From: CAMAVK01 sp964362485 | GTDB lineage: Archaea; Nanobdellota; Nanobdellia; Woesearchaeales; GW2011-AR9 | Assembly: GCA_964362485.1 (NCBI GenBank) | Contig: CAYIEX010000013.1 | Location: forward strand, 1 to 19,264 | Length of the DNA stretch: 19,264 nucleotides | Reading direction: 5' to 3' | Shown: piece after piece, positions 6,892 to 14,063 of the stretch | How the letters are laid out: the number at the start of each line of letters is the position of its first letter | Numbering within the stretch: position 1 is the stretch's first letter | Notes under the pieces: model-generated | Database searches by the model: none | What the model saw: the letters and a program-made list of their open reading frames with translations, nothing else | What the model was told of the DNA's origin: nothing | Position numbers and translations under genes: made by a program

Positions 6892-7770
6892 TTATCTCCG
6901 GAACATGTCTGCGAGGAAACCAAAGAGAATGATTTGGGCACCGGCTAGAAGAAGGACTGCAGAGAGGATCACGCGAGGAATCCCACCAACCCCGCCTGTG
7001 GTGATGACCGCGTAGAGAACCCAAAGTCCCAAAATAAGGCCCAACAACAGAAAAATGACCCCAATTCGTCCAAAGAAAGTGAGAGGATCGTAATCGCGGT
7101 AGATACGAAATATGTTGATCCAAGCTTTAAGTGCATATTCTAATGGGCTTTTGAAAAGACGGGATTCTCGAGTTTTGCGGCTGTCAATTGGTACTTCTGC
7201 AATTTTGAATCCTTTCTTTGCCGCTTTGATAATTTGCTCTTGGGTGTACGTAAACGTGTTGATATATTCTATATCACGGGCAATTGCGGAGGTAAAAGCG
7301 CGGTAACCTGTCGTTGAATCGGTGATTTTTGCTCCAGTAAGAGAACTTAGAACCCGAGCGAACGCTTTGTTTCCAACTTTTTTCAGCCAGGGCATACCTT
7401 CCATGTTTCCCTGAAATCTGCTTCCCAGAACTAAATCATAGCCTTGCTCAATTTTTTGAATCATCTGAGGAATGTGACGTGGATGGTATTGGCCATCGGC
7501 ATCTGTGTGAATAATAATATCAGCTTTAAGATTAAGGCATTCGCGCATTTCTAATTTGAATGTTTCGGCAAGGCCTCGATTACGGGAGTTGGATACTACT
7601 TTTGCGCCAGCTTTTTTGGCGACTTCAATAGTTTTATCGGTTGAACCATCATTGGCCACAAGAAATTGGTATTTGTATTTGGTTTTGGACATTACTTCTT
7701 TAATTTCAGCAATGACTGGACCAAGTGTATTCTCCTCATTATAGGCGGGAATTGTAATTACTACTTTCAT
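6892..7770 (-). CDS. Family 2 glycosyltransferase, polyprenyl-phosphate sugar synthase-like
   Basis: A 292-residue protein. A GT-A domain fills residues 1 to about 225, with IPAYNEE at the N-terminus, NDGSTD, and the metal-binding DADGQ (D90, A91, D92). LGSRF and DSTTGYRAF follow. Two membrane helices close the protein (about 228-252 and 262-286). This layout matches dolichyl/polyprenyl-phosphate mannose or glucose synthases, which move a sugar from a nucleotide donor to a lipid phosphate on the cytoplasmic face. ATG 7770 is preferred to the upstream TTG at 7788 because a palindromic TATA box is centred 25.5 nt before it. It leads an operon with the flippase-like gene. The exact sugar cannot be told. 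Confidence 0.92.
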   Translation of the reverse strand: MKVVITIPAYNEENTLGPVIAEIKEVMSKTKYKYQFLVANDGSTDKTIEVAKKAGAKVVSNSRNRGLAETFKLEMRECLNLKADIIIHTDADGQYHPRHIPQMIQKIEQGYDLVLGSRFQGNMEGMPWLKKVGNKAFARVLSSLTGAKITDSTTGYRAFTSAIARDIEYINTFTYTQEQIIKAAKKGFKIAEVPIDSRKTRESRLFKSPLEYALKAWINIFRIYRDYDPLTFFGRIGVIFLLLGLILGLWVLYAVITTGGVGGIPRVILSAVLLLAGAQIILFGFLADMFRR

Positions 7771-7789
7771 CTCGTTGCAGAATAGCAAA

Positions 7790-7801
7790 CTATTTAAATA
7801 G
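7790..7801. promoter_or_regulatory. Shared palindromic bidirectional TATA box
   Basis: CTATTTAAATAG is a perfect 12-bp palindrome centred at 7795.5. The divergent start codons at 7770 (minus) and 7821 (plus) are both exactly 25.5 nt from the centre, so one element can place leaderless transcription starts at both ATGs. Confidence 0.7.
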
Positions 7802-7820
7802 TTTATTGAATAAGAACACT

Positions 7821-9710
7821 ATGTCAGTATTGTCTATTGTCGTATTTTTCTTACTTTCATTTAGCTTTGGATACCTTCTTACCTTTTTTGTAAAGCCCTG
7901 GGGATCAGCCCTAGAACGCTTCTTTATGCGGGTAGGGATAGGAATAGCAGTAGTAATAGTCGTGGCTGTTGTTATGAATCTAGTGGGAATCATTCTTGAT
8001 TGGAAGATATTTCTAGTGCTTTCTCTTTTGATCTTAGCCTCAATCCTAGTATATAATAGGAGAAATCTTACGTTTTCGCTTAAAATTACAAAGGAAGATG
8101 CGTATGCAGGTGCAGCAGTCATTATTGCGATTTTAAGTTTATGGATGTACGCCAGCGGCGCTTTTTCTTATCCTTATTTAGAAAATGATGACCCTTGGAC
8201 ACATGCAGTTGTGGTAAGTTATGTTGCACAGGAAAAAGTTCTTGCTGATACTCCTACGTATAATTTTAAATTTTTGGACCCGTACCCACCCGGATTTGCA
8301 GTTTGGCTTGGATTAATGCATCAGATTGAACCGAGTATCTCATGGGTTTTGAAGTTTTATAATGCTCTTTTTATTGCACTAGGAGTGTTGTTTTTTTATT
8401 TTGCAGCTAAACAATTCATTCAAGATCGACGTGGAGCACTTTTTGCAACATTTGTACTCGCATCACTCCCTTCCTTCTTTACACACTTCATCTGGGCACA
8501 TACGCTTTCAATTATCTTGTTTTTTCCAGCTCTTTATTGCCTCGAAAAAATTGAAGATGACCGGCGCTGGGGTTTTGCAGCGGGACTTGTTATAGCGGGG
8601 ATTTTACTCACACACCCTGATGAGGGTCTTAAGATTCTGATTATGCTGGGTCTGTACTTTGTTGTCAAATCAATTTACTATCGGGCAATCCAAAAAGAGG
8701 TTGGATTTGCTCTCCTTGGTGGAGTATTTGTATCTCTTCTTTGGTGGGCAACTAAAGCGCAGGGAGTTTTGGGACGCCATGTTGATAAAGTTCTGACCCA
8801 TCCTAAATACGCTGAAATTCAGGCTGCACAAGGGAGCGTTTGGGGTAAAATTCAAGCATATTTTCCTTATAATCAAGGAACGGCTACACGAGCGTATACA
8901 TTTGACGATTTTTTTATAGCCAAACCTTTTGGGATGATTAATGTTCATGTAGGATGGGGGATTGTTGCTACGCTTCTGATCTTTGCTGCACTGGTTTATA
9001 TTCTCTGGAAACACAAAGAAGTTCTTAAGAAAGAACATTACTGGATTGGTGTTGCCATGACTTGGTTTATCTTTACGTTCCTTGGTACAAATTCGATGAC
9101 CTTTAGTTTGCCGGTCGGACTCTATGCTTTTAGGTTCTGGTTGCTCCTTGCAATTCCGGTTGCGCTCCTTAGTTGGCTCGGAGTCAAAACGTTGTTAGAT
9201 GCTAATGCCAAATTTAAGATTAATGCTCCTGCTCTATTAATAATTGGAATTGTCGTAGTTGGTGTGTTCTTTACTGCAACAACCGCTAAATATGCTCAAA
9301 ATGCTCAAGCGCAGTGGCCACCGGGAGCAAGTTGGAAAACGATGGAAGAAGTCCAGTTGTATGCATCGCTTGAAGCTTTTCCTGTAGCGACAAAAATATT
9401 CTCATTTGCCGGGAAAGATGAAGTTATCGGAATGGATAAGTCGAGTTGTTTGTGGTGCGCTGACTATAAAGAGGTCCAACAAGGAATAACTAACGATGAC
9501 CCGCTAACATTATATAGTAATTTGAAGCGATTAGGATATGAGTATATGATCTTTGAAGTGAGTTCGATTGATCAGTGGAAGAAACTGAATTTGACGGATG
9601 ATGCAGCGGTTATGAGTGCAAATCTACGGCTCAATGATTTTGCCGAGTCCGGATATTTTATTCCAGTTCATAATATTCCAAATGGGGGAATTATTTTTAA
9701 GTTGAAATAG
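7821..9710 (+). CDS. GT-C-like polytopic membrane glycosyltransferase
   Basis: A 630-residue protein with roughly 11-13 hydrophobic segments and a soluble C-terminal part from about residue 500. The first large external loop holds ENDDPWTHA (residues 121-129), an acidic pair in the position and context of the DxD-type motif of GT-C enzymes such as oligosaccharyltransferases and polyprenyl-sugar transferases. The STT3/AglB WWDxG motif is not seen, so this is not a canonical oligosaccharyltransferase. A role using lipid-linked sugars fits the divergent glycosyltransferase and flippase-like genes. ATG 7821 lies 25.5 nt from the shared TATA box, which argues against an in-frame TTG at 7806. A separate TATA-like site for the next gene lies in its 3' end. 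Confidence 0.78.
   Translation: MSVLSIVVFFLLSFSFGYLLTFFVKPWGSALERFFMRVGIGIAVVIVVAVVMNLVGIILDWKIFLVLSLLILASILVYNRRNLTFSLKITKEDAYAGAAVIIAILSLWMYASGAFSYPYLENDDPWTHAVVVSYVAQEKVLADTPTYNFKFLDPYPPGFAVWLGLMHQIEPSISWVLKFYNALFIALGVLFFYFAAKQFIQDRRGALFATFVLASLPSFFTHFIWAHTLSIILFFPALYCLEKIEDDRRWGFAAGLVIAGILLTHPDEGLKILIMLGLYFVVKSIYYRAIQKEVGFALLGGVFVSLLWWATKAQGVLGRHVDKVLTHPKYAEIQAAQGSVWGKIQAYFPYNQGTATRAYTFDDFFIAKPFGMINVHVGWGIVATLLIFAALVYILWKHKEVLKKEHYWIGVAMTWFIFTFLGTNSMTFSLPVGLYAFRFWLLLAIPVALLSWLGVKTLLDANAKFKINAPALLIIGIVVVGVFFTATTAKYAQNAQAQWPPGASWKTMEEVQLYASLEAFPVATKIFSFAGKDEVIGMDKSSCLWCADYKEVQQGITNDDPLTLYSNLKRLGYEYMIFEVSSIDQWKKLNLTDDAAVMSANLRLNDFAESGYFIPVHNIPNGGIIFKLK
9693..9700 (+). promoter_or_regulatory. 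TATA-like box upstream of the Nudix gene
   Basis: ATTTTTAA, inside the last codons of the preceding gene, is centred 27.5 nt before the ATG at 9724. This supports that ATG as the original leaderless start of the Nudix frame. Confidence 0.4.
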
Positions 9711-9723
9711 ATGGGACGGAAAG

Positions 9724-10179
9724 ATGGAATTAAAACGGACCCAAAAAGAGTTGTTTTGACAGATTTTAGAATATGTACCAATTCCTACGTTTGATTTGCT
9801 TATTGAATACCAAGGGGGTATTATTCTTGTTCGCCGAACCATTGCCCCATATAAAGATACATGGGCGCTACCGGGGCTTCGGATGTGCAAACCCGAAGGG
9901 ATTGATGATACGCTTACTCGCATTGGGCTCGATGAAGTTGGTCTGCAGTTGGATTTGAAGTCAAAAAAGATTTTAGATCAATACGTGGGAAGATTCAAAA
10001 CAGAACACGGTAGACAGGATATTTCGACAGCGTATGTTGTTAAAGCACTAGTCGGACAAGAGCTGAAACTTAATAAAAGTCATTTTTCAGGGTTTCAAAT
10101 AGTCCATTCACTTTCTGAGATTCCCCCTAAAACGGGAGCAATGTATAAGCATTACTTGAAAAAGTATTTTGAAATGTAG
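9724..10179 (+). pseudogene. GDP-mannose mannosyl hydrolase-like Nudix gene with in-frame TGA at codon 12
   Basis: Read from ATG 9724, the frame gives MELKRTQKELF, then TGA (9757-9759), then QILEYVPIPTFDLLIEYQGG and a full Nudix domain to 10179. Both sides of the stop match the expected N-terminus of GDP-mannose mannosyl hydrolases. The Nudix box (codons 51-74) has that family's modified form: PGLRMCKPE, then TLTRI, then DEVGL, with E58, R66 and E71 kept and the usual second Gly replaced by Leu. The length, about 150 codons, is right. The TGA may be a nonsense mutation, a sequencing error or a recoded codon. Otherwise translation starts at a non-ATG codon such as TTG 9796 and loses the first strand. 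The enzyme would hydrolyse GDP-sugars, consistent with the glycosyltransferases nearby. Confidence 0.7.
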
Positions 10180-10185
10180 TTCTTA

Positions 10186-10443
10186 ATGGTTCGGATGTTC
10201 ACTGGCAACCCAATGGGTGAAAAAGGACATTTAAGAAGGTTCTTTACAATCCACTTGGAAAATTGGGAACCTGGACATGAAGAGGGACTGTGTACAACAA
10301 CTCAGGATGTTCTTCAGACAGAGGAACTACAAGAGACATTCGTTAAAGCTTTTCAAGCAACTATGAACGCTGAAGACGCAGTGTGGGAAGGCTTGTACCA
10401 AGAGATTCAACAATCAGAAACTCTTGAAAAATATAAAACTTAA
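10186..10443 (+). CDS. Small hydrophilic protein, unknown function
   Basis: An 85-residue soluble protein starting six nucleotides after the Nudix stop. It is Glu/Gln rich in its second half (about 45-80), which is probably helical, with a more globular N-terminal half (HLRRFFTIHLENWEPGHEE). It has no signal peptide, membrane segment or recognised motif. A second in-frame ATG at 10195 could be the start; no clear TATA box or Shine-Dalgarno site decides between them. Amino acid use looks like real protein and the frame fills the space before a convergent terminator region. Its proximity to the Nudix gene suggests cotranscription. Confidence 0.55.
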   Translation: MVRMFTGNPMGEKGHLRRFFTIHLENWEPGHEEGLCTTTQDVLQTEELQETFVKAFQATMNAEDAVWEGLYQEIQQSETLEKYKT

Positions 10444-10466
10444 TTTCCTTCTTTTTTGTCTAAAAA
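10444..10466. terminator. Convergent T-rich terminator region
   Basis: The plus strand reads TTTCCTTCTTTTTTG right after the small gene's stop. The minus strand has a T5 run (10462-10466) just past the glycosyltransferase stop. The short convergent spacer can end both transcripts. Confidence 0.45.
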
Positions 10467-10473
10467 GATATTT

Positions 10474-11205
10474 CTATTTTAACTTATGATAATATCCTGT
10501 TTTATACCGCCAAATTGTTCGCATGACGTCTTTTGCGTAACTCCAGGCACGCAGATGTGATTCCTCATCAGCATAGATGATTGGCACTTTGACTTCGGTA
10601 ATATTGAGTTTATGGACAAGAGCCATAACGATCATATTGCCATCAAAGTGGAAACGGTCATCGAGTTTTTCGTAGTTTATGGTTTCAAGTGCTCGGCGGG
10701 AATAGGCGATGTAGCCGGTGTGAAATTCATGGAGTTTTGTTCTAAAAGCAAGATTTTCTATAAACGTTAAGCCTTTATTACCAAGGTATTTGTATTTTGG
10801 CATTTGAGTATTAAAGAACGTGACATCGATCATGCGTGAACCGAGAACCATGTCCGCTTTTTTCTCAAGAATTGGTTCTGATAGACTTGGGATGCGTTCA
10901 GGATCAGTTTGTCCATCGGAGTGTAAAACGATGAATACTTCGGCATCAGATTTAAGTGCAGCACTAAATCCAGTTTTTTGGGCAGCACCATAGCCACGAT
11001 TTTGAGGGTGAACAAGGATTGTTACTTTGCTGTATTTGGATTTGATGGTTTCAACTTTTTCTTGCGTTTCATCTTTTGATCCATCGTTGACAATATAGAA
11101 TTGATCAATGAGATCTATGATTTGAGAAGGTATGGAGTCATAGACAGACTCGATTTTCTTCGCTGCGTTATAGGCAGGCATGATAATTGCGATTTTTGAA
11201 GACAT
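10474..11205 (-). CDS. Family 2 glycosyltransferase (DPM1-like, soluble)
   Basis: A 243-residue protein that is a single GT-A domain without membrane helices. Motifs seen are IIMPAYNAAKKIE, IVNDGSKDET, NRGYGAAQKTGF, the metal-site region LHSDGQTDPE (H95 to E102), LGSRM and FHTGYIAYSR. The usual first Asp of DxD is His here, with D97 kept. HxDGQ variants occur in a subgroup of this family, so the enzyme need not be dead. It probably makes a nucleotide- or lipid-linked sugar in the cytoplasm. A TATA box 25 nt before the ATG indicates a leaderless transcript separate from the DUF3179 operon upstream. Confidence 0.9.
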   Translation of the reverse strand: MSSKIAIIMPAYNAAKKIESVYDSIPSQIIDLIDQFYIVNDGSKDETQEKVETIKSKYSKVTILVHPQNRGYGAAQKTGFSAALKSDAEVFIVLHSDGQTDPERIPSLSEPILEKKADMVLGSRMIDVTFFNTQMPKYKYLGNKGLTFIENLAFRTKLHEFHTGYIAYSRRALETINYEKLDDRFHFDGNMIVMALVHKLNITEVKVPIIYADEESHLRAWSYAKDVMRTIWRYKTGYYHKLK

Positions 11206-11225
11206 GGGATGATTCTAGAATGGAA

Positions 11226-11234
11226 TTATATAAA
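11226..11234 (-). promoter_or_regulatory. TATA box for the second glycosyltransferase
   Basis: TTTATATAA on the minus strand is centred 25 nt before the ATG at 11205. It lies in the 30 nt between this gene and the end of the DUF3179 gene. Confidence 0.65.
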
Positions 11235-11235
11235 G

Positions 11236-12159
11236 TTATTCATACACTTGGCTTTCAGGATAATACTGTATCCAGGCAAACCAAAAAGCCCGTATTTTAG
11301 GAATTGCTTCACCGGTGTTTCGATTGCTGATAGTAATTGTACCTGCATCATCGCGAGTGATGCGGATTGGAACTTTAGCAATACTATCCTGGATTGTACC
11401 TAAGCGGAGAAGATCAGATTCACGATAGGCTTTACTACGGTTTTCAATTACTACACCGATGATAACTTCTTTTAGCGGGATTTTATCGTTGGTGATAGGA
11501 ACATTATAGATTAATTCATTATTGGTGTAGTACCGCAGGTAGGGATCGCGGTCGTAGGGTTTATCGAACCCGGTTTGTTGGCTGAGTACTTCTGTTTTAG
11601 GATACTTTGCACGCCAATCACGCCAGGATGTTATATCTACGTTGATGGGTGTTAAGACGAAGTTCTGGCTTAGTCCGCGGACTGCTTTTCCTTCAAATTG
11701 TGTCCACAGTGAACTTGTATTTTTATCGATGAGTAGAGAATTTAAGTTATAAAGTTGACCGGAATGCTCAAAGATCGTTTCTCTCTTTTTTCCATCAATA
11801 GGTATTTTTCGCTCATAGGCAGCGACGGACCCGCAAACGGGGCAATACGTAACAACAATTGGTTCACCGTTGATTTTATCGTTAATGATTTCATGCCAAA
11901 CAATGATGGTGAGAGGGTATGCTCGCTGTAAGCCATTATAGTTCAAACCAATAATGGGGGCATTGTCATCAAGCCAGAGATTTGCTTCTTGTACGGATTC
12001 GAATTGGGGATTAACCAGAGCGGGTGAGGTTACATTAATGGTGAGGAATGGATTAGGGATGGATTCATTGATATTAGTGTTTGTAGGAATTGGTTTTGTA
12101 CAACCCACGGTGATTATAGCAACGATGAACAATATTAACAGAAGATTTCGTTGATTCAT
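11236..12159 (-). CDS. DUF3179 lipoprotein
   Basis: A 307-residue protein beginning MNQRNLLLILFIVAIITVGC, a signal peptide with lipobox TVGC and predicted lipidated C20. The mature part is a DUF3179 domain. Its hallmarks are WHEIIND, VVTYCPVCGS with C106 and C109, SGQLYNLNSLLIDKNTSSLWTQ, and a C-terminal AFWFAWIQYYPES. The CPVC pair may be redox active or bind metal; no enzymatic role is established for the domain to my knowledge. The start at 12159 is chosen for the signal peptide and for a GGGTGA Shine-Dalgarno site four nucleotides upstream. That site contains the stop codon of the upstream thioredoxin-fold gene, so the two are translationally coupled. Confidence 0.9.
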   Translation of the reverse strand: MNQRNLLLILFIVAIITVGCTKPIPTNTNINESIPNPFLTINVTSPALVNPQFESVQEANLWLDDNAPIIGLNYNGLQRAYPLTIIVWHEIINDKINGEPIVVTYCPVCGSVAAYERKIPIDGKKRETIFEHSGQLYNLNSLLIDKNTSSLWTQFEGKAVRGLSQNFVLTPINVDITSWRDWRAKYPKTEVLSQQTGFDKPYDRDPYLRYYTNNELIYNVPITNDKIPLKEVIIGVVIENRSKAYRESDLLRLGTIQDSIAKVPIRITRDDAGTITISNRNTGEAIPKIRAFWFAWIQYYPESQVYE

Positions 12160-12163
12160 GATT

Positions 12164-12169
12164 TCACCC
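12164..12169 (-). promoter_or_regulatory. Shine-Dalgarno site containing the upstream stop codon
   Basis: GGGTGA on the minus strand contains the TGA of the thioredoxin-fold gene and serves the DUF3179 ATG four nucleotides on. Confidence 0.6.
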
Positions 12170-13108
12170 AAATGTAAATGCGTAGATCTTATATTTTCCT
12201 TGTGGAGTTAAGGTGATTGTTCCTTCATGAAATGAATCAGCTCGGATAAGAGTGTACATATCTGGTCCGTGGAGTTGAAGATAGCTTTTGTTGTCTTTAT
12301 GAATAACGTCAAATCCTGCTTCCAGCGGATCGAGTGTTTTTTGATCTTTTTGAATTTCCACAAGACCCTCGCCATCTAAAACTACGTTTACTTCTCTCCC
12401 CCCATATTTGTAGGTGAGGTATCCTGTTTTCCCTTTGAATTCAAGATAATCGGAGGTTTGCAACCAATCACCATGGAGATAAATCGTGTCGCGGTGATGT
12501 TTTTGTGTGTCAACGTACTCATCGCAACCCTCTTTGGTACACACACGTGGTGACCCTAGTCCGTTATTGCGAGCAGAGCCAGCGTAAGTTTCTGGCGACG
12601 TTTCGGAGTGATGGAATATTTTCTTCTCGGGGGTTATAGGGTCTTGAATTTTATGGCCTAACGATTTAAGCATTTGAACAATGTGTTTTTCTATCTCATC
12701 GTAGCCGGATTCACCAACATGATCAAGAATGACTTGACCCTCTGGATTAATAAGTGCTGCACGGGGCCAGTAAGTATTACCGTAAAGTTCCCAGTTGGTT
12801 CGGTCAGGGTCATTTAGGATGGGATAGGGGAGTTGGTGTTTTTGGATTGCTTTTTGGACATTCTTTTTGTCGGCTTCAAATTTGAATTCCGGAGTGTGGA
12901 TGCCAATTACGTACACCCCGTATTGACTGTATTTTTCCCAAATTGAACGAAGGCGGGGAAGCGTATGCAGGCAGTTGATACAACTATAGGTCCAAAAGTC
13001 CAAAAGGATGATTTTGCCATGAAGCTGTCGAATCTGAAGAGGCGAAGAGTTTAGCCAGTCTTGGGCTGCGTGATAGACTATTTCTGGAGCTTTACGGGGA
13101 GTGAACAT
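12164..13108 (-). CDS. Thioredoxin-fold protein with DipZ-like C-terminal domain
   Basis: A 314-residue protein. Residues 1 to about 160 are a TlpA/redoxin-type thioredoxin fold with the active site DFWTYSCINCLHTLP (C43, C46) and the supporting motifs YVIGIHTPEF and WPRAALINPEGQVI. Residues from about 170 to the end resemble the C-terminal domain of DipZ-type proteins (a beta-rich, carbohydrate-binding-like fold: YLHGDWLQTSDYLEF). A second Cys pair lies in the linker (VCTKEGC). No signal peptide is seen, so it is predicted cytoplasmic unless attached by other means. It leads an operon with the DUF3179 lipoprotein. A TATA box 26 nt before ATG 13108 shows a leaderless transcript. Confidence 0.87.
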   Translation of the reverse strand: MFTPRKAPEIVYHAAQDWLNSSPLQIRQLHGKIILLDFWTYSCINCLHTLPRLRSIWEKYSQYGVYVIGIHTPEFKFEADKKNVQKAIQKHQLPYPILNDPDRTNWELYGNTYWPRAALINPEGQVILDHVGESGYDEIEKHIVQMLKSLGHKIQDPITPEKKIFHHSETSPETYAGSARNNGLGSPRVCTKEGCDEYVDTQKHHRDTIYLHGDWLQTSDYLEFKGKTGYLTYKYGGREVNVVLDGEGLVEIQKDQKTLDPLEAGFDVIHKDNKSYLQLHGPDMYTLIRADSFHEGTITLTPQGKYKIYAFTFG

Positions 13109-13129
13109 GCGTTTGCATGGGGAAGAGAG

Positions 13130-13138
13130 TTATATAAA
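13130..13138 (-). promoter_or_regulatory. TATA box for the thioredoxin-fold/DUF3179 operon
   Basis: TTTATATAA on the minus strand is centred 26 nt before the ATG at 13108. It is the same nine bases as the box upstream of the glycosyltransferase at 10474-11205. Confidence 0.65.
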
Positions 13139-13162
13139 GATTGTGCGGGTGGAGAATCGGAG

Positions 13163-13219
13163 TTTTGAGCTAAAAGTTTTTAAGTGGTTTGTGTTTTGAG
13201 AGGATTAGGGACTTTTGAG
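13163..13219 (+). repeat. Three copies of TTTTGAG in a divergent promoter region
   Basis: Copies are at 13163-13169, 13194-13200 and 13213-13219, between the divergent redox operon and the paralogue pair. A weak TATA-like TTTTTAAG lies at 13177-13184. Three copies of a seven-base word in 57 bp could be regulator sites, but the word is short and AT-rich. Confidence 0.2.
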
Positions 13220-13234
13220 CGTGTTTTTTTTAAG

Positions 13235-14062
13235 ATGAAGATAATTGAACCGACAGGACTTGAAGTGGCTATGGCTGGACCGTTTGGAAAGGGCTACAAC
13301 ATAAGTGCACGTTCGCCAAATGTTGAGGTTAAAGCAGGGGATGAAATAATCCAACAGTATCTTAGGCGCTATGAACAATGTCTAAACCAAAGTTGGGATT
13401 ACGGATACTCTATCGGATTACATCCATGGCCTAAACTTGACGATCTTGATCCATTATCAGTTCCACAAATCAATCTTTGGCTGCAACTGACCAGCCAATA
13501 TGAAAACGAGGGTAATTATTGTCAAAACACAGGGGCTTTTCTTGGCTGGATTGTTCAAAGGTCATATAACGCCGGCATGAATAGTTGTACGCTTGATTGT
13601 GGAGGAATCAAACCTCTGCATAATATGATTATAGGTGCGAAGGAAGAAAGAGTATTGGAGCTCAATGTCCAAGGACGAGTGGGAGATCACGTTCTTGCCA
13701 ATTCATGCCATATCCGTGCTCAGGTTGAGGAATGTGGAGATTATTTTCTTAATGGGGCAAGACACGTGACAGCAACTGTTGACACGGTTGGGAATATGTT
13801 GGGATCCCAAGGCTTTTATGATGATGTAATTAATTTTATTCAGTGGGAAGCAGAGGATTTGGAAGTAACGATACGTAAAAATGCGGGAAAAAGTGTTTTT
13901 ACTGGAGTGAAAAATAATATTCTTACGAGTCCAAATCGTTCTCTATGTGAGCAGGTACGTCAGGAAATGACGCGCAACAAGAATAAAAATAAAATTTTCT
14001 ATTTACATCCTGATGGAACACGAGAGTTATACTATCCCCTAGAACGAAAGAGGTTGCGCTAA
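13235..14062 (+). CDS. Conserved tandem paralogue A, unknown function
   Basis: A 275-residue protein of no family I recognise, clearly related to the next gene. Shared features in order are LEVAMAGPFGKG with the following SARS-type element, a central helical part ending EGNYCQNTGAFLGW, then SYNAGMNSCTLDCGGIKPL. Next comes a region with regularly spaced short beta strands (LNVQGRVGDHV, HIRAQVEECGDYF, HVTATVDTVGNML) and an end block IFYLHPDGTREL. The repeating strands suggest a beta-helix-like or beta-rich fold, which is inference. It has no signal peptide or membrane segment. ATG 13235 aligns with the paralogue's start; upstream in-frame GTG 13184 adds an unlikely extension. No clean leaderless TATA spacing is present. 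Confidence 0.78.
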   Translation: MKIIEPTGLEVAMAGPFGKGYNISARSPNVEVKAGDEIIQQYLRRYEQCLNQSWDYGYSIGLHPWPKLDDLDPLSVPQINLWLQLTSQYENEGNYCQNTGAFLGWIVQRSYNAGMNSCTLDCGGIKPLHNMIIGAKEERVLELNVQGRVGDHVLANSCHIRAQVEECGDYFLNGARHVTATVDTVGNMLGSQGFYDDVINFIQWEAEDLEVTIRKNAGKSVFTGVKNNILTSPNRSLCEQVRQEMTRNKNKNKIFYLHPDGTRELYYPLERKRLR

Positions 14063-14063
14063 C

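Noticed and set aside
6890..7123. N-terminal extension of about 78 residues on the flippase-like gene
   Set aside because: It overlaps the glycosyltransferase gene in another frame, has Arg/Ser/His-rich shadow composition, and the ATG at 6889 has a Shine-Dalgarno site and a normal family N-terminus.
7790..8122. Minus-strand frame opposite the start of the GT-C gene
   Set aside because: Arg/Thr/Ile-rich antisense shadow of a membrane protein; no promoter or Shine-Dalgarno support.
9757..9759. Genome-wide reassignment of TGA as a sense codon
   Set aside because: TGA ends other intact genes here (flippase-like, thioredoxin-fold), so only a local event at the Nudix gene is possible.
9711..9794. 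Short frame starting at the ATG directly after the GT-C stop
   Set aside because: It lies in a different frame from the Nudix domain, encodes only 27 residues without recognisable features, and the ATG at 9724 restores the family N-terminus.
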